Notes: generated by a model not told the origin, from the sequence alone. Counted from the first letter of the stretch, positions 47,419 through 58,257 are shown. The stretch is 64,000 bases of DNA from Xanthobacteraceae bacterium 501b (GCA_000378025.1 KB899087.1:4982001-5046000), one strand, 5' to 3'. Made by a program: numbers and translations.

Positions 47419-48144
47419 CTAATCTAGGTCTACGTGGTTCTCGACATGCTCAGCGAGCCGGATCGTATGGTCTCTGACCAGACGTTCGGCGCGGTCCGCG
47501 TCCCGCGCCTCGAGAGCAAGAATGATCTCCAGATGGTCGGATGCCGAACGCTGCGCCCGGTCCATCTCAAAGATCGTGCGGTGGCGGATGGCCCGTACAT
47601 GGAAGAACAGGTTTTCCGTCATCGCCACGAGCAGCGAAGAGCCGCTCAGCCGGATCAGCGCCTGGTGAAACGCGATATTCGCACTGGAATATTCGTCGCA
47701 CCGGTCGCGCTCGATCCGCGCCAGATCGAACTTCTTGAACAACGTCCTAAGCTCGGCGATCGCCTCGTCGCTTGCGCGCTGCGTGGCGAGGCGGGCCGCC
47801 ATGCTTTCCAGCGCCGCCCAGGCCTCGATCATCTCGATGATCTCGGCCTTGGAACGGCGAACAACCATAATTCCCCGCCGGGGTACGGCGCGGAGCAGGC
47901 CCTCCTGCTCCAGCATCGCGACCGCCTCGCGGATCGGCGTCCGGCTTGCGCCGAGACGCTCGGAAATATCCCGCTCGTCGAGCAGCATCGGCTCGCTCGA
48001 GCCGTAGATGTTCATGTGCGTGATGGCTTCCTTGAGAGCGGCATAGGCCTTGCTCTTGAAGCTCTCCTTGGCCGGCAGGCGCTCGATGGTCAGGCCATTC
48101 TCACCGCTTTGCCAGTGCTTGCTCACAACTGCCTTGCTGTTCAC
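47419..48144 (-). CDS. GntR/FadR-family regulator heading the oxalate operon
   Basis: The protein is 241 aa. The winged helix is SKAYAALKEAITHMNIYG...LDERDISERLGASRTPIREAVAMLEQEGLLRAVPRRGIMVV, and the FCD effector domain holds metal/ligand His residues (SANIAFHQALIRL, RSASDHLEIILALEARD). It is the first gene before oxc. A 17-bp inverted repeat 45 bp upstream suggests autoregulation and control of oxc-frc. It is clearly related to the second GntR at 48553. Confidence 0.9.
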   Translation of the reverse strand: MNSKAVVSKHWQSGENGLTIERLPAKESFKSKAYAALKEAITHMNIYGSSEPMLLDERDISERLGASRTPIREAVAMLEQEGLLRAVPRRGIMVVRRSKAEIIEMIEAWAALESMAARLATQRASDEAIAELRTLFKKFDLARIERDRCDEYSSANIAFHQALIRLSGSSLLVAMTENLFFHVRAIRHRTIFEMDRAQRSASDHLEIILALEARDADRAERLVRDHTIRLAEHVENHVDLD

Positions 48145-48188
48145 GGAAGCGTCCTCTGCGGAAAACCCACAGCGGATTTCCGAAAAAG

Positions 48189-48205
48189 TGGCATACCAAA
48201 TACCA
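48189..48205. promoter_or_regulatory. GntR operator candidate upstream of gntR-oxc-frc operon
   Basis: TGGCATACCAAATACCA, an inverted repeat TGGCAT-N5-ATACCA, is 45 bp upstream of the gntR start. It differs at a single base from the site upstream of the panE-FAH operon at 36705. Confidence 0.75.
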
Positions 48206-48321
48206 ACATGTCAATTCGCTTGTCCCCGTCGCGGGGCTGCCTCCGGCTCCTTTTCCTCACCTTCGCCGTGCGCTTTCTCAGCTCGTCCTGACCTTCAGTA
48301 AGGAGGGTGGAACGCACTTGC

Positions 48322-48334
48322 GTATGCAATATAC
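48322..48334. promoter_or_regulatory. Weaker GntR-like half-conserved site
   Basis: GTATGCAATATAC followed by CA gives the same GTAT-N5-ATACCA arrangement, though the outer TGG of the left arm is missing. It may be a secondary site in the same control region. Confidence 0.4.
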
Positions 48335-48454
48335 CACGGTCGATCGGGCATGGCGAGGGCGCCGGAACACTTTGCGGCGTCCCGCAGTCAAAAGTTCGCT
48401 CCATTCTGGCAGGGGCTTGCGACCAGCGGCGGGCGAATCAATACCAAGGCCTTG

Positions 48455-48490
48455 AAAAGAAAAGGCCCGCCGCCGGATGGCGAGGGGCCT
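48455..48490 (-). terminator. Terminator of second gntR gene
   Basis: On the minus strand, AGGCCCCTCGCC pairs with GGCGGCGGGCCT (imperfect stem, loop ATCC), followed by TTTTCTTTT, 60 bp after the stop. Confidence 0.8.
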
Positions 48491-48552
48491 GAAGGGTGCG
48501 TCGCGCCCATGCTAGCGGCCCTGCGCCGGCCAGAAATGGCTGGCAAGCAGGG

Positions 48553-49254
48553 TCAGGAGGGGAATTTGCCGTGCTTCTCGACATGGGCGGCGAGGCCCAG
48601 CGTGTGCTCGCGCACCAGCCGCTCGGCCAGATCGGCGTCGCGGGCGACCAGGGCGGCGATGATGCCGCGATGCTCCTGCAGCGAGCGCTCGGAGCGGTTC
48701 TCCTGGCGCACCGACACGGCGCGGATGCCGCGAATGTGGATGAACAGGTTTTCCGTCATCTCGGCGATCATCTCGCAGCCGCCGAGCCGGATGATGTTCT
48801 GGTGAAAGCGGATATTGGCGTTGGAATATTCGTTCATGTGGTCGGCGGGCGCTTCGCCCTCGAAATCGTGGAAAAGCTCCCGCAGTTCCGCCAGCTCGCG
48901 GTCGGTGGCCCGGCTGGCCGCGAGCCGGGCGGCCATGCTCTCCAGCGCCGCCCAGACGACGATCATGTCGATGATCTCGCGCTTCGACTTGCGCACCACG
49001 AAGATGCCGCGGCGCGGCACCGAGCGCACGAAGCCTTCCTGCTCAAGGACGGTGAGGGCCTCGCGGATCGGCGTGCGGCTCACGCCGAGATCGTGCGAGA
49101 GCTGCCGCTCGTCGAGCCGGATCTCGCTCTCCTGCCCATACATGTCCATCTCGGTGATGGCCTTCTTGATGGCGTCATAGGCCAGGGTCCGAAGGCTGGT
49201 ATTGGCGGCGAGAGGCGCGATGTTCAGCCTCGTCTGGGTGTCGGCGCTTTCCAC
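48553..49254 (-). CDS. Second GntR/FadR-family regulator
   Basis: The protein is 233 aa from a GTG at 49254 (VESADTQTRLNIAP) with GAGGAAA 8 bp upstream; the frame extends to 49557, but the added 101 residues are low-complexity and do not match the paralogue. The winged helix is YDAIKKAITEMDMYGQESEIRLDERQLSHDLGVSRTPIREALTVLEQEGFVRSVPRRGIFVV. The FCD domain has NANIRFHQNIIRL and HRGIIAALVARDADLAERLV. It shares the recognition-helix residues SRTPIREA with the first GntR, so overlapping operators are possible. It is divergent from the first oxlT. Confidence 0.88.
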   Translation of the reverse strand: MESADTQTRLNIAPLAANTSLRTLAYDAIKKAITEMDMYGQESEIRLDERQLSHDLGVSRTPIREALTVLEQEGFVRSVPRRGIFVVRKSKREIIDMIVVWAALESMAARLAASRATDRELAELRELFHDFEGEAPADHMNEYSNANIRFHQNIIRLGGCEMIAEMTENLFIHIRGIRAVSVRQENRSERSLQEHRGIIAALVARDADLAERLVREHTLGLAAHVEKHGKFPS

Positions 49255-49861
49255 GGGCGGTTTCCTCGTCAGTTGCTGAAGAAGTTGTTCTTGTTGTTGT
49301 CCGCTGCAGTTTTCCTGCAGGGCGGCCGGTTTCGCCCGGCCATTACGCGGTCCTGCCCCGGGATCCTTTGCGATTCTCTTAGGGGAACAGGCACTGTGAG
49401 CATCGTATAACACATACAGAATGTCCATGCGGGATGGCCCGACGCCGGCGGGGCCGGGCGCGCCGGCAACTCCCCGCGCGCCACCTCTCGCCGCCCGCCG
49501 CCCTTCGAGCGGCGCGGGCCCGGCCGGGCGACCAAGCGGTGGCCGAGTGGCGGCCAAGCCGCGCCCAAGCCGCGCCCAAGTGGCGCCAGCGTCGCGCCAT
49601 GGCAGCGCCTGGCCTTTCGGGCATCTAACGTTAGGTAATAGAGGCGGAGTATTCCCTATCGTTATGTGCCGTCAGGTCATGCAGTTTCCTGTTAGATGCA
49701 GATGTCTGTGGTATGCAAAATTTTGCATTACCAAAAAACCATAGTATGGTCGGCGGAATGGCTGATCTAAGACGCGCCCTTGTGGGTGCGCGCAGCGGGC
49801 ATTCAACAAGAAGAACAGCAAATAACTGATCTCTTTACGTTGGGAAACGTTCGAGGACAAC
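49255..49861. promoter_or_regulatory. 607-bp control region between gntR and oxlT
   Basis: The gntR-proximal half is GC-rich with a short direct repeat (AAGCCGCGCCC, about 49555-49580). The oxlT-proximal half is AT-rich and holds several palindromes: CTAACGTTAG (49625-49634), ATGCAAAATTTTGCAT (49713-49728, flanked by TGGT and ACCA), and ACCATAGTATGGT (49738-49750). No gene is supported. The TGGTAT/ATACCA half-sites link it to the GntR operator family. Confidence 0.6.
49709..49750. promoter_or_regulatory. Tandem palindromes upstream of first oxlT
   Basis: A 16-bp perfect palindrome ATGCAAAATTTTGCAT is flanked by TGGT/ACCA, followed 4 bp later by a second perfect inverted repeat ACCATA-G-TATGGT. 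They lie 110-150 bp upstream of the oxlT start and share TGGTAT-type half-sites with the other GntR candidates, though spacing differs. Confidence 0.55.
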
Positions 49862-51178
49862 ATGACATCTGACGCAACGGCATCCGTCAATAAAAAGCGC
49901 TGGCTGCAGCTCGTGTTCGGCGTGATCTGCATGTGCATGATCGCCAACATGCAGTATGGCTGGACCTTCTTCGTCAATCCGATGCAGGAAGCCCATGGCT
50001 GGGATCGCGCCGCGATCCAGGTGGCGTTCTCCATCTTCATCGTCACCGAGACCTGGCTGGTGCCGGTCGAGGGCTGGTTCGTCGACAAATACGGCCCGCG
50101 CGTCGTGGTGCTGTTCGGCGGCGTGCTTTGCGGCCTGGCCTGGGTCATCAACTCCTATGCCGACACGCTGACCCTGCTTTATGTCGGTGCGGCGCTGGGC
50201 GGTATCGGTGCGGGCGCGGTGTATGGCACCTGCGTCGGTAACTCGCTGAAGTGGTTCCCGGATCGTCGCGGCCTTGCCGCCGGCATCACCGCCGCCGGCT
50301 TCGGCGCCGGCTCGGCGCTGACCGTGATCCCGATCCAGAACATGATCAAAAATCAGGGCTATGAAGCCGCGTTCTTCTATTTCGGTGTCGCCCAGGGCGT
50401 GGTGATCACGCTGATCGCGCTCTTCCTCGCCGCGCCGAAGAAGGAGCAGATCGCCGCCTTCGCCGCCAAGGCGATCGCCAAGGTCTCGCAGTCGGCCCGC
50501 GATTTCGCGCCGAAGGAGATGCTCTCCACCCCGCTGTTCTGGGTGATGTATGCGATGTTCGTCATGATGGCCGCTGGCGGCCTGATGGCGACCGCCCAGC
50601 TCGGCCCGATCGCCAAGGATTTCGGCATCGCCGATATTCCGGTGAGCCTGATCGGCATCACCCTGCCGGCGCTGACCTTCGCCGCTGCGATCGACCGCGT
50701 GCTGAACGGCCTTACCCGTCCGTTCTTCGGCTGGGTGTCGGACCAGATCGGCCGTGAGAACACCATGTTCGTCGCCTTCGCCATCGAGGGCGTCGGCATC
50801 TACGCGCTGAGCGTGCTCGGCCATAACCCGGTGCTGTTCGTCATCCTCACCGGCCTGGTGTTCTTCGCCTGGGGCGAGATCTACTCGCTGTTCCCGGCCA
50901 TGTGCGGCGACGCCTTCGGCTCGAAGTTCGCCACCACCAATGCCGGCCTGCTCTACACCGCCAAGGGTACGGCGGCGCTGATCGTGCCGTTCACCAGCGT
51001 CATCACCACCATGACGGGCAGCTGGCACGCTGTGTTCATCACCGCTGCGGCCCTGAACATCGTCGCCGCCGTGATGGCGCTGGCCGTGCTCAAGCCGCTG
51101 GCGTCGGCCCATGGTCGGCGCGCGGCTGCCGCCGCGGCTGCGGCGAAGGGGTCGTCCAAGGTGATGGCGGCCGAATAG
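49862..51178 (+). CDS. oxlT: OFA-family MFS transporter (oxalate:formate antiporter-like), copy 1
   Basis: The protein is 438 aa with 12 predicted helices and the OxlT-type signature. The loop between helices 2 and 3 has GWFVDKYGPRVVVLFGG, helix 4 GTCVGNSLKWFPDRRGLAAGITAAGFGAGSA, then DRVLNGLTRPFFGWVSDQIGR (Arg of the substrate path) and LLYTAKGTAALIVPF (the essential Lys of OxlT). It should exchange external oxalate for internal formate. An alanine-rich tail ends the protein. A strong terminator follows. Confidence 0.9.
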   Translation: MTSDATASVNKKRWLQLVFGVICMCMIANMQYGWTFFVNPMQEAHGWDRAAIQVAFSIFIVTETWLVPVEGWFVDKYGPRVVVLFGGVLCGLAWVINSYADTLTLLYVGAALGGIGAGAVYGTCVGNSLKWFPDRRGLAAGITAAGFGAGSALTVIPIQNMIKNQGYEAAFFYFGVAQGVVITLIALFLAAPKKEQIAAFAAKAIAKVSQSARDFAPKEMLSTPLFWVMYAMFVMMAAGGLMATAQLGPIAKDFGIADIPVSLIGITLPALTFAAAIDRVLNGLTRPFFGWVSDQIGRENTMFVAFAIEGVGIYALSVLGHNPVLFVILTGLVFFAWGEIYSLFPAMCGDAFGSKFATTNAGLLYTAKGTAALIVPFTSVITTMTGSWHAVFITAAALNIVAAVMALAVLKPLASAHGRRAAAAAAAAKGSSKVMAAE

Positions 51179-51209
51179 CCGCCTCTCCCCCACCACCCGT
51201 TTTCTTCAA

Positions 51210-51236
51210 GGGCCCGTCCTCGGACGGGCCCTTTTT
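51210..51236 (+). terminator. Terminator of first oxlT
   Basis: Stem GGGCCCGTC (51210-51218)/GACGGGCCC (51223-51231), loop CTCG, then TTTTT. Confidence 0.9.
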
Positions 51237-51559
51237 CTTGTCCGCCACGCTGAGAGGCCCGCGCGCTCCTGCGGCGGACCCGGCAGATTGGCAGCATTCC
51301 AATTGTAAACAGGCGACGAAAATGGGGCGCGAACCGTGCGCTTTCGTGTCGTCGCCGCCCGAATGCGGTTGTCTCCAGTGACGAGGCAAAGTCTCCGTTC
51401 CCGAGCGTTCCTGCTATTCATCTTCTGTCGCGATTTGAACTGACGCAGGGGCGGCACGCGACAACGATGTGACATCTATTAAAGGCGATCTCGATAACAA
51501 GTGGAAAGTCTACAAGGTCTTTAGGCTTACGGAACGTGGGGTGAGTCGTAAATCGCAAT

Positions 51560-51576
51560 TGGCATACATAATATTG
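51560..51576. promoter_or_regulatory. GntR-like operator candidate upstream of second oxlT
   Basis: TGGCATACATAATATTG keeps the left arm TGGCATAC exactly and AATA of the right side. It lies 260 bp upstream of the second oxlT start in the AT-rich part of the gap. Confidence 0.45.
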
Positions 51577-51835
51577 TCGATTATGATCCGGCCTCAGCGG
51601 GTCGGTTCCGCAACCCTGCGTCAGGGCGCCTCCGAGGTTTCGGAACGCCACGTAAGGGGGCGGATACCGCGCAACCTTTGGGACCAAAATGCCGCTCAAG
51701 CGGCCGTCGCGGGGGCGACGCAGAAAGCGCCCCCGGGACCAACGACAAGCCGGCGCCCGAGCCGAACAGGCAACGGAACGACCGCAATAAAAAGCCGATC
51801 CGCGGCATTTATCGATTTGGGAGAGGAGATCGCCC

Positions 51836-53161
51836 TTGAGTACGTCCAAGACGCTGGCCGCCGTCGGGCCTGGCCAGGATTATTCGGAAAGCCGCCGTTG
51901 GCTTCAGCTTGTTGTCGGCGTCGTCTGCATGGTGGCGACCGCGAACATCCAGTACGCCTGGACCCTGTTCGTTCCTGAAATTCAGGAGACCTTCGGCTGG
52001 GAGCGCGCGTCGATCCAGATCGCGTTCACCATCTTCGTTCTGGTGCAGACCTGGCTCGCGCCGATCGAAGGCTATTTCATCGACAAGCTTGGCCCCCGCC
52101 TCATGGTCGCCTTCGGCGCCCTGTTCATCGGCGCGGCCTGGGTGATCAATTCGCAGGCCACCAGCCTGATGGGCTTCTACCTCGGCGCCGCCATTGGCGG
52201 TATCGGCGTGGGCTCGATCTACGCGACCTGCATCAACAACGCGCTCAAGTGGTTCCCGGATCGTCGCGGCCTCGCCGTCGGCCTGACGGCGGGCGGCTAT
52301 GGCGCCGGCTCGGCCGCCACCATCCTGCCGATCGCCGCGATGATCGACAGCGCCGGCTTCCAGGAGACCTTCTTCTTCTTCGGCCTGCTGCAGGGCGGTC
52401 TCGCCTTCGTTGCCGCCTGGTTCCTGCGCTCGCCGAAGGCGGGTGAGGTCAAGGCCTCCACCAAGCTCAACCAGAGCCGCCGCGACTACACGCTCGGCGA
52501 AGCCATGAGCACCAAGCTTTTCTGGCTCATGTTCCTGATGTTCATCTGCGTCGTCACCGGCGGCATGATGGCGGTGGCCCAGCTCGGCGTCATCGCGCAG
52601 GATCTCGGCGTGAAGGAGTTCCAGGTCGACCTGTACTTCTTCGTCATGGCCGCGCTGCCGCTGGCCCTGATGCTCGACCGCGTCATGAACGGCATCTCGC
52701 GTCCGCTGTTCGGCTGGATCTCGGACCATATCGGTCGTGAGAAGACGATGGTCATCGCCTTCACCCTCGAAGGCCTCGGCATCATCGCGCTCGGCGCCTT
52801 CGGCCACAATCCGTGGGCGTTCCTCATCCTCTCCGGCGTGGTGTTCCTCGCCTGGGGTGAAGTCTACTCGCTGTTCTCGGCTCTCGCCGGCGACGCCTTC
52901 GGCACCAAGCACATCGGCAAGATCTACGGCGTGCTCTACACCGCCAAGGGTATCGGCGCGCTGTTCGTTCCGGTCGGCAACCTGCTGATGGAAGCGACCG
53001 GCACCTGGTCGACCGTGCTCTACACGGTTGCCGGCATGGACCTGTTCGCGGCCTTCCTGGCGATCGCGGTCCTGCCGCGCACGCTCAAGGCGCATGTGGC
53101 CCGTTCGGCCGCCATGCCGCCGGCGGTGGACAAGACCAGCACCGCCACGGCGCATGCCTGA
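51836..53161 (+). CDS. oxlT: OFA-family MFS transporter (oxalate:formate antiporter-like), copy 2
   Basis: The protein is 441 aa from a TTG start at 51836 with GAGAGGAG upstream; no ATG is placed well. It has 12 helices and is closely similar to copy 1, with GYFIDKLGPRLMVAFG, NALKWFPDRRGLAVGLTAGGYGAGSA, DRVMNGISRPLFGWISDHIGR and GVLYTAKGIGALFVP (the OxlT lysine). The two copies may differ in affinity or substrate (oxalate, formate, other dicarboxylates). A terminator follows. Confidence 0.9.
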   Translation: MSTSKTLAAVGPGQDYSESRRWLQLVVGVVCMVATANIQYAWTLFVPEIQETFGWERASIQIAFTIFVLVQTWLAPIEGYFIDKLGPRLMVAFGALFIGAAWVINSQATSLMGFYLGAAIGGIGVGSIYATCINNALKWFPDRRGLAVGLTAGGYGAGSAATILPIAAMIDSAGFQETFFFFGLLQGGLAFVAAWFLRSPKAGEVKASTKLNQSRRDYTLGEAMSTKLFWLMFLMFICVVTGGMMAVAQLGVIAQDLGVKEFQVDLYFFVMAALPLALMLDRVMNGISRPLFGWISDHIGREKTMVIAFTLEGLGIIALGAFGHNPWAFLILSGVVFLAWGEVYSLFSALAGDAFGTKHIGKIYGVLYTAKGIGALFVPVGNLLMEATGTWSTVLYTVAGMDLFAAFLAIAVLPRTLKAHVARSAAMPPAVDKTSTATAHA

Positions 53162-53216
53162 TCCATCGGCGGCCCGCGCGGCCGCCGGTCGGTCCTGCCA
53201 ATTCAACGTCTCGACG

Positions 53217-53240
53217 GGGGGCCCTTGCGGGCCCCCTTTT
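53217..53240 (+). terminator. Terminator of second oxlT
   Basis: Stem GGGGGCCC (53217-53224)/GGGCCCCC (53229-53236), loop TTGC, then TTTT. Confidence 0.88.
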
Positions 53241-53264
53241 CGTTTGCGCGGCGCGATGCGCCGT

Positions 53265-53708
53265 TCAGCCGATCTCGCCCGGCAAGGCGAGGGCGAGGTC
53301 GGCGAGATACCCAACCTTGAGGCTGGCGCGGGGGCCGAGCCCGGCGAGGGCCAAACGGTCGAACCAGCGCGCCTCCAGCGCGTCGTCGGCGGCCACCGCC
53401 TCGCCCGCGCGCCAGCGGCACAGCACGGCGATCATCGCGAAATGATGGGCCAGGGCGCCGTCGGGGCCGTGTTCGATGAAATCAAGCACGGTGAGCAGGC
53501 GGGGCATGTCGGCATGGATGCCGGTTTCCTCGTGAAGCTCGCGCAAAGCTGCGTCGAGATGGGTCTCGCCCGGCTCGATGCGGCCGCCGGGAAAACCCCA
53601 GAGCCCCTGGTCGGGCGGATTGGCGCGGCGCACCAGCAGCATCTCCTCCCCCCGCGCCACAAGGGCGAGAACGGCGGCGACGGGGCGGACCGGAGGCGGC
53701 AAGGTCAT
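53265..53708 (-). CDS. NUDIX hydrolase
   Basis: The protein is 147 aa with the full NUDIX box GGRIEPGETHLDAALRELHEETGI. The rest (RPVAAVLALVARGEEMLLVRRANPPDQGLWGFPG) is typical of a small MutT-like pyrophosphohydrolase. It is 57 bp downstream of thiC on the same strand, so it may be under the TPP riboswitch and act on a thiamine-pathway pyrophosphate, but this is only positional inference. Confidence 0.9.
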   Translation of the reverse strand: MTLPPPVRPVAAVLALVARGEEMLLVRRANPPDQGLWGFPGGRIEPGETHLDAALRELHEETGIHADMPRLLTVLDFIEHGPDGALAHHFAMIAVLCRWRAGEAVAADDALEARWFDRLALAGLGPRASLKVGYLADLALALPGEIG

Positions 53709-53765
53709 CGCGGCGATACTCCTGAAGGGCGCGCGGCCGGAGAGGCCCGGCCGCGCGGGAAAAAC

Positions 53766-55925
<2,160 letters not shown>

Positions 55926-57173
55926 ATGGCCAGCACGACGTTTCCGCCCCGCACTGCGACCCGCCGCGCGTTGATCGCCGGCGCGCTTGCCTTCGGTTTG
56001 CTCGCGCCTGCTGCGGCCTTCGCCCAGGACAATTGCGGGCGGACGGGCGCCGGCTTCGATGCCTGGCTCGCCGGCTTCAAGCAGCAGGCGGTGGCGGAAG
56101 GCGTGTCGCCGCGCACGGTCGCGGCCGCGCTCAACGGCGTGACCTACGCCCCCGACATTGTCGGCACCGATCGTGGGCAGAAGGTGTTCGGCCAGAGCTT
56201 CTTCCAGTTCTCCGACCGCATGGTCGCGAATTACCGCATCCAGCAGGGGCGCCAGAAGATTCAGGCCAATCCCGAGCTGTTCAGCCGGATCGAGCAGCAA
56301 TTCGGCGTGCCGGGCGCGGTGCTGGTCGCCTTCTGGGGGTTGGAGACCGATTTCGGCGCTTTCATGGGCGACAAGCAGACGATTCGCTCGGTCGCCTCGC
56401 TGGCCTGGGACTGCCGGCGGGCGGAGATGTTCCGCACCCAGCTGATGGCGGCGCTGAAGATCATCGACCGGGGCGACCTGACCGTGCAGACCATGCGCGG
56501 CCCCTGGGCGGGCGAGCTTGGCCAATTCCAGTTCCTGCCCGACCATTATCTGAACTACGGCGTCGATTTCGACGGCGATGGAAAGGTCGATCTCATCCGC
56601 TCGGCGCCCGACGCGCTGGCCTCGGCGGCCAACTACATCAAGGCACTGGGCTGGAAGGCCGGCCAGCCCTGGCTGGAAGAGGTGAGCGTGCCGGCTAACC
56701 TGCCCTGGGACCAGGCGGACCTGTCGATCAAGATTCCCCGCGCGCAATGGGCGCGCATGGGCGTGGTGCGGGCCGGCGGCGGCCAGCTGCCCGCCGACCA
56801 GCTTCCCGCCTCGCTGCTGCTGCCGATGGGGCGGACCGGGCCAGCCTTCCTCGTCTACCCGAATTTCGACGTGTTCACCGAGTGGAACAACTCGCTGACC
56901 TACGCCACCTCGGCGGCCTATCTCGCCTCCCGCGTCGCCGGGGCGGGGCCGTTCAACCGGGGCCAGGGCGACAAGATCCCGGTGCTCTCCATGGCGCAGG
57001 CGAAGGAACTGCAGACGCTGCTCAACGCGCGCGGCCACCATGTCGGGCGGATCGACGGCATCATCGGCGCGGCGACACGGCAGGCGGTGAAGACCGAGCA
57101 GCAGCGGCTCGGCCTGCCGGCCGATTCCTACCCGACGCCGGAGCTGGTGGCAGCGCTGCGGGCCGGGAAGTGA
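55926..57173 (+). CDS. Lytic murein transglycosylase (MltB-type) with peptidoglycan-binding domain
   Basis: The protein is 415 aa. The N-terminus (TRRALIAGALAFGLLAPAAAFA) is an export signal with a twin arginine. The SLT_2/MltB catalytic domain has FDAWLAGFKQQAVAEGVSP, VLVAFWGLETDFG (catalytic Glu) and GPWAGELGQFQFLPDHYLNYGVDFDGDGKVDL. The C-terminal PG_binding_1 module is KELQTLLNARGHHVGRIDGIIGAATRQAVK. It cleaves peptidoglycan glycan strands in the periplasm. Divergent from thiC. Confidence 0.93.
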   Translation: MASTTFPPRTATRRALIAGALAFGLLAPAAAFAQDNCGRTGAGFDAWLAGFKQQAVAEGVSPRTVAAALNGVTYAPDIVGTDRGQKVFGQSFFQFSDRMVANYRIQQGRQKIQANPELFSRIEQQFGVPGAVLVAFWGLETDFGAFMGDKQTIRSVASLAWDCRRAEMFRTQLMAALKIIDRGDLTVQTMRGPWAGELGQFQFLPDHYLNYGVDFDGDGKVDLIRSAPDALASAANYIKALGWKAGQPWLEEVSVPANLPWDQADLSIKIPRAQWARMGVVRAGGGQLPADQLPASLLLPMGRTGPAFLVYPNFDVFTEWNNSLTYATSAAYLASRVAGAGPFNRGQGDKIPVLSMAQAKELQTLLNARGHHVGRIDGIIGAATRQAVKTEQQRLGLPADSYPTPELVAALRAGK

Positions 57174-57181
57174 GCCTGTAG

Positions 57182-57277
57182 CCAGCAGATCAACGTCATG
57201 ACCGGGCTTGGCCCGGTCATCTATGGGTTTCCTCCTCACCCAAAGACGTGGATCCCCGGGTCAAGCCCGGGGATGCC
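57182..57277. repeat. Hairpin repeats downstream of transglycosylase gene
   Basis: Two palindromes: GACCGGGCTTGGCCCGGTC (57200-57218) and CCCCGGGTCAAGCCCGGGG near 57254. The latter, with its GACGTGGAT lead-in, matches the unit at about 2089-2108. Convergent transglycosylase and CDF genes end on either side, so they may terminate both. Confidence 0.65.
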
Positions 57278-57292
57278 GGCGTGCAGCGACCT

Positions 57293-58180
57293 TTACAGTA
57301 CCGGCACGCCCTGCTGCTTGGCCTTCACTTCCGGCTCGACATGGATGTTGACGAGCACATCGGCGACCTCGGCCTCCAGCGCGTCCTCGATGCGGTCGCA
57401 GATGGCATGCGCCTCGCTGACCGGCATGTCGCCGGGCACGACGAGGTGGAAGTCGACGAAGATCATGCGTCCCGCCTGGCGTGTACGCAGGTCATGCGCC
57501 TCGATGGCGCCGGTGGCCTCGGCGGCGATGCGGCGGCGGATGCGCTCCAGCGTCTCCGCCGGCACGGCCTGGTCCATCAGCCCGCCGACGCTCTCCTTCA
57601 GCACCGACCAGCCTGACCACAGGATGTTCAGCGCGACGAGCCCGGCCAGCACGAGGTCGAGCTTCTCCCAGCCCGAGAGCGCCGCCAGCGCGACGCCGAG
57701 CAGCACGCCGGCCGAGGAGACCACATCGGTCAGCAGGTGCCGGCCATCGGCGGCGAGCGCGGGAGAGCGGGCGCGGCGGCCTTCGCGAATCAGGATCGCG
57801 CACCAGATGCCGTTGATGACGGTGGCGAGGGCGTTGACCGCGAGGCCCTTGGGCGAGGCATCGAAGCTGTGCGGTTCGAGCCAGCCGAGATAGACCTCGC
57901 GGAAGATGGTGATGGCGGCGACGACGATCAGCACGCCGACGATGACGGCGGAAAAATACTCAGCCTTGGCATAGCCATAGGGGTGGGCGGCATCGGCCGG
58001 CTTGGCGCTGACGCGCAGCGCCAGCACCGCCGTGATGGCGGTGGCCACGTTGACGATGCTCTCCAGCGCGTCCGAATACAGCGCCACGCTGCCGGTGAGC
58101 ATATAGGCCGCGTATTTCAGCCCGAGCACCACCAGGCTGATGCCGACATTGATCAAGGCGATCCGTGAGGAGAGAGCCAT
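57293..58180 (-). CDS. Cation diffusion facilitator (CDF) metal transporter
   Basis: The protein is 295 aa with about six transmembrane helices. The metal-site helix 2 has LYSDALESIVNV (Asp at the usual metal position) and helix 5 GRHLLTDVVSSAGVLLGV (H-x3-D). The cytoplasmic domain has HDLRTRQAGRMIFVDFHLVVPGDMPVSEAHAICDRIE. It exports Zn, Fe or Mn by proton exchange. A perfect 18-bp palindrome lies 78 bp upstream. Confidence 0.92.
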   Translation of the reverse strand: MALSSRIALINVGISLVVLGLKYAAYMLTGSVALYSDALESIVNVATAITAVLALRVSAKPADAAHPYGYAKAEYFSAVIVGVLIVVAAITIFREVYLGWLEPHSFDASPKGLAVNALATVINGIWCAILIREGRRARSPALAADGRHLLTDVVSSAGVLLGVALAALSGWEKLDLVLAGLVALNILWSGWSVLKESVGGLMDQAVPAETLERIRRRIAAEATGAIEAHDLRTRQAGRMIFVDFHLVVPGDMPVSEAHAICDRIEDALEAEVADVLVNIHVEPEVKAKQQGVPVL

Positions 58181-58257
58181 CGGCGCATACCCATTATGGC
58201 GCCGCGCGCCCGATGCCCAGCGCTTAGTCGCTCATGTCTGAAAAAGCAAGCAGCTGC

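Larger units (their letters stand above)
48145..48552. other. Intergenic region between two gntR genes
   Basis: This 408-bp gap carries the main operator candidate (48189-48205), a weaker inverted repeat GTATGCAATATAC (48322-48334) and a minus-strand terminator for the upstream gntR (48455-48490). No gene is supported. Confidence 0.7.
51179..51835. other. 657-bp intergenic region between the two oxlT genes
   Basis: It starts with the oxlT1 terminator (51210-51236). The centre (about 51470-51600) is AT-richer and contains TGGCATACATAATATTG (51560-51576), matching 12 of 17 positions of the GntR operator candidate. The last 200 bp are GC-rich leader of oxlT2. Open frames here have no ribosome site or domain. 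Confidence 0.6.

Noticed and set aside
45567-47477. 636-codon plus-strand frame opposite oxc
   Set aside because: Antisense shadow of a certain gene.
51469-51978. 169-codon plus-strand frame before the second oxlT
   Set aside because: It overlaps the oxlT start out of frame and has no recognisable domain; the gap is better read as a control region.
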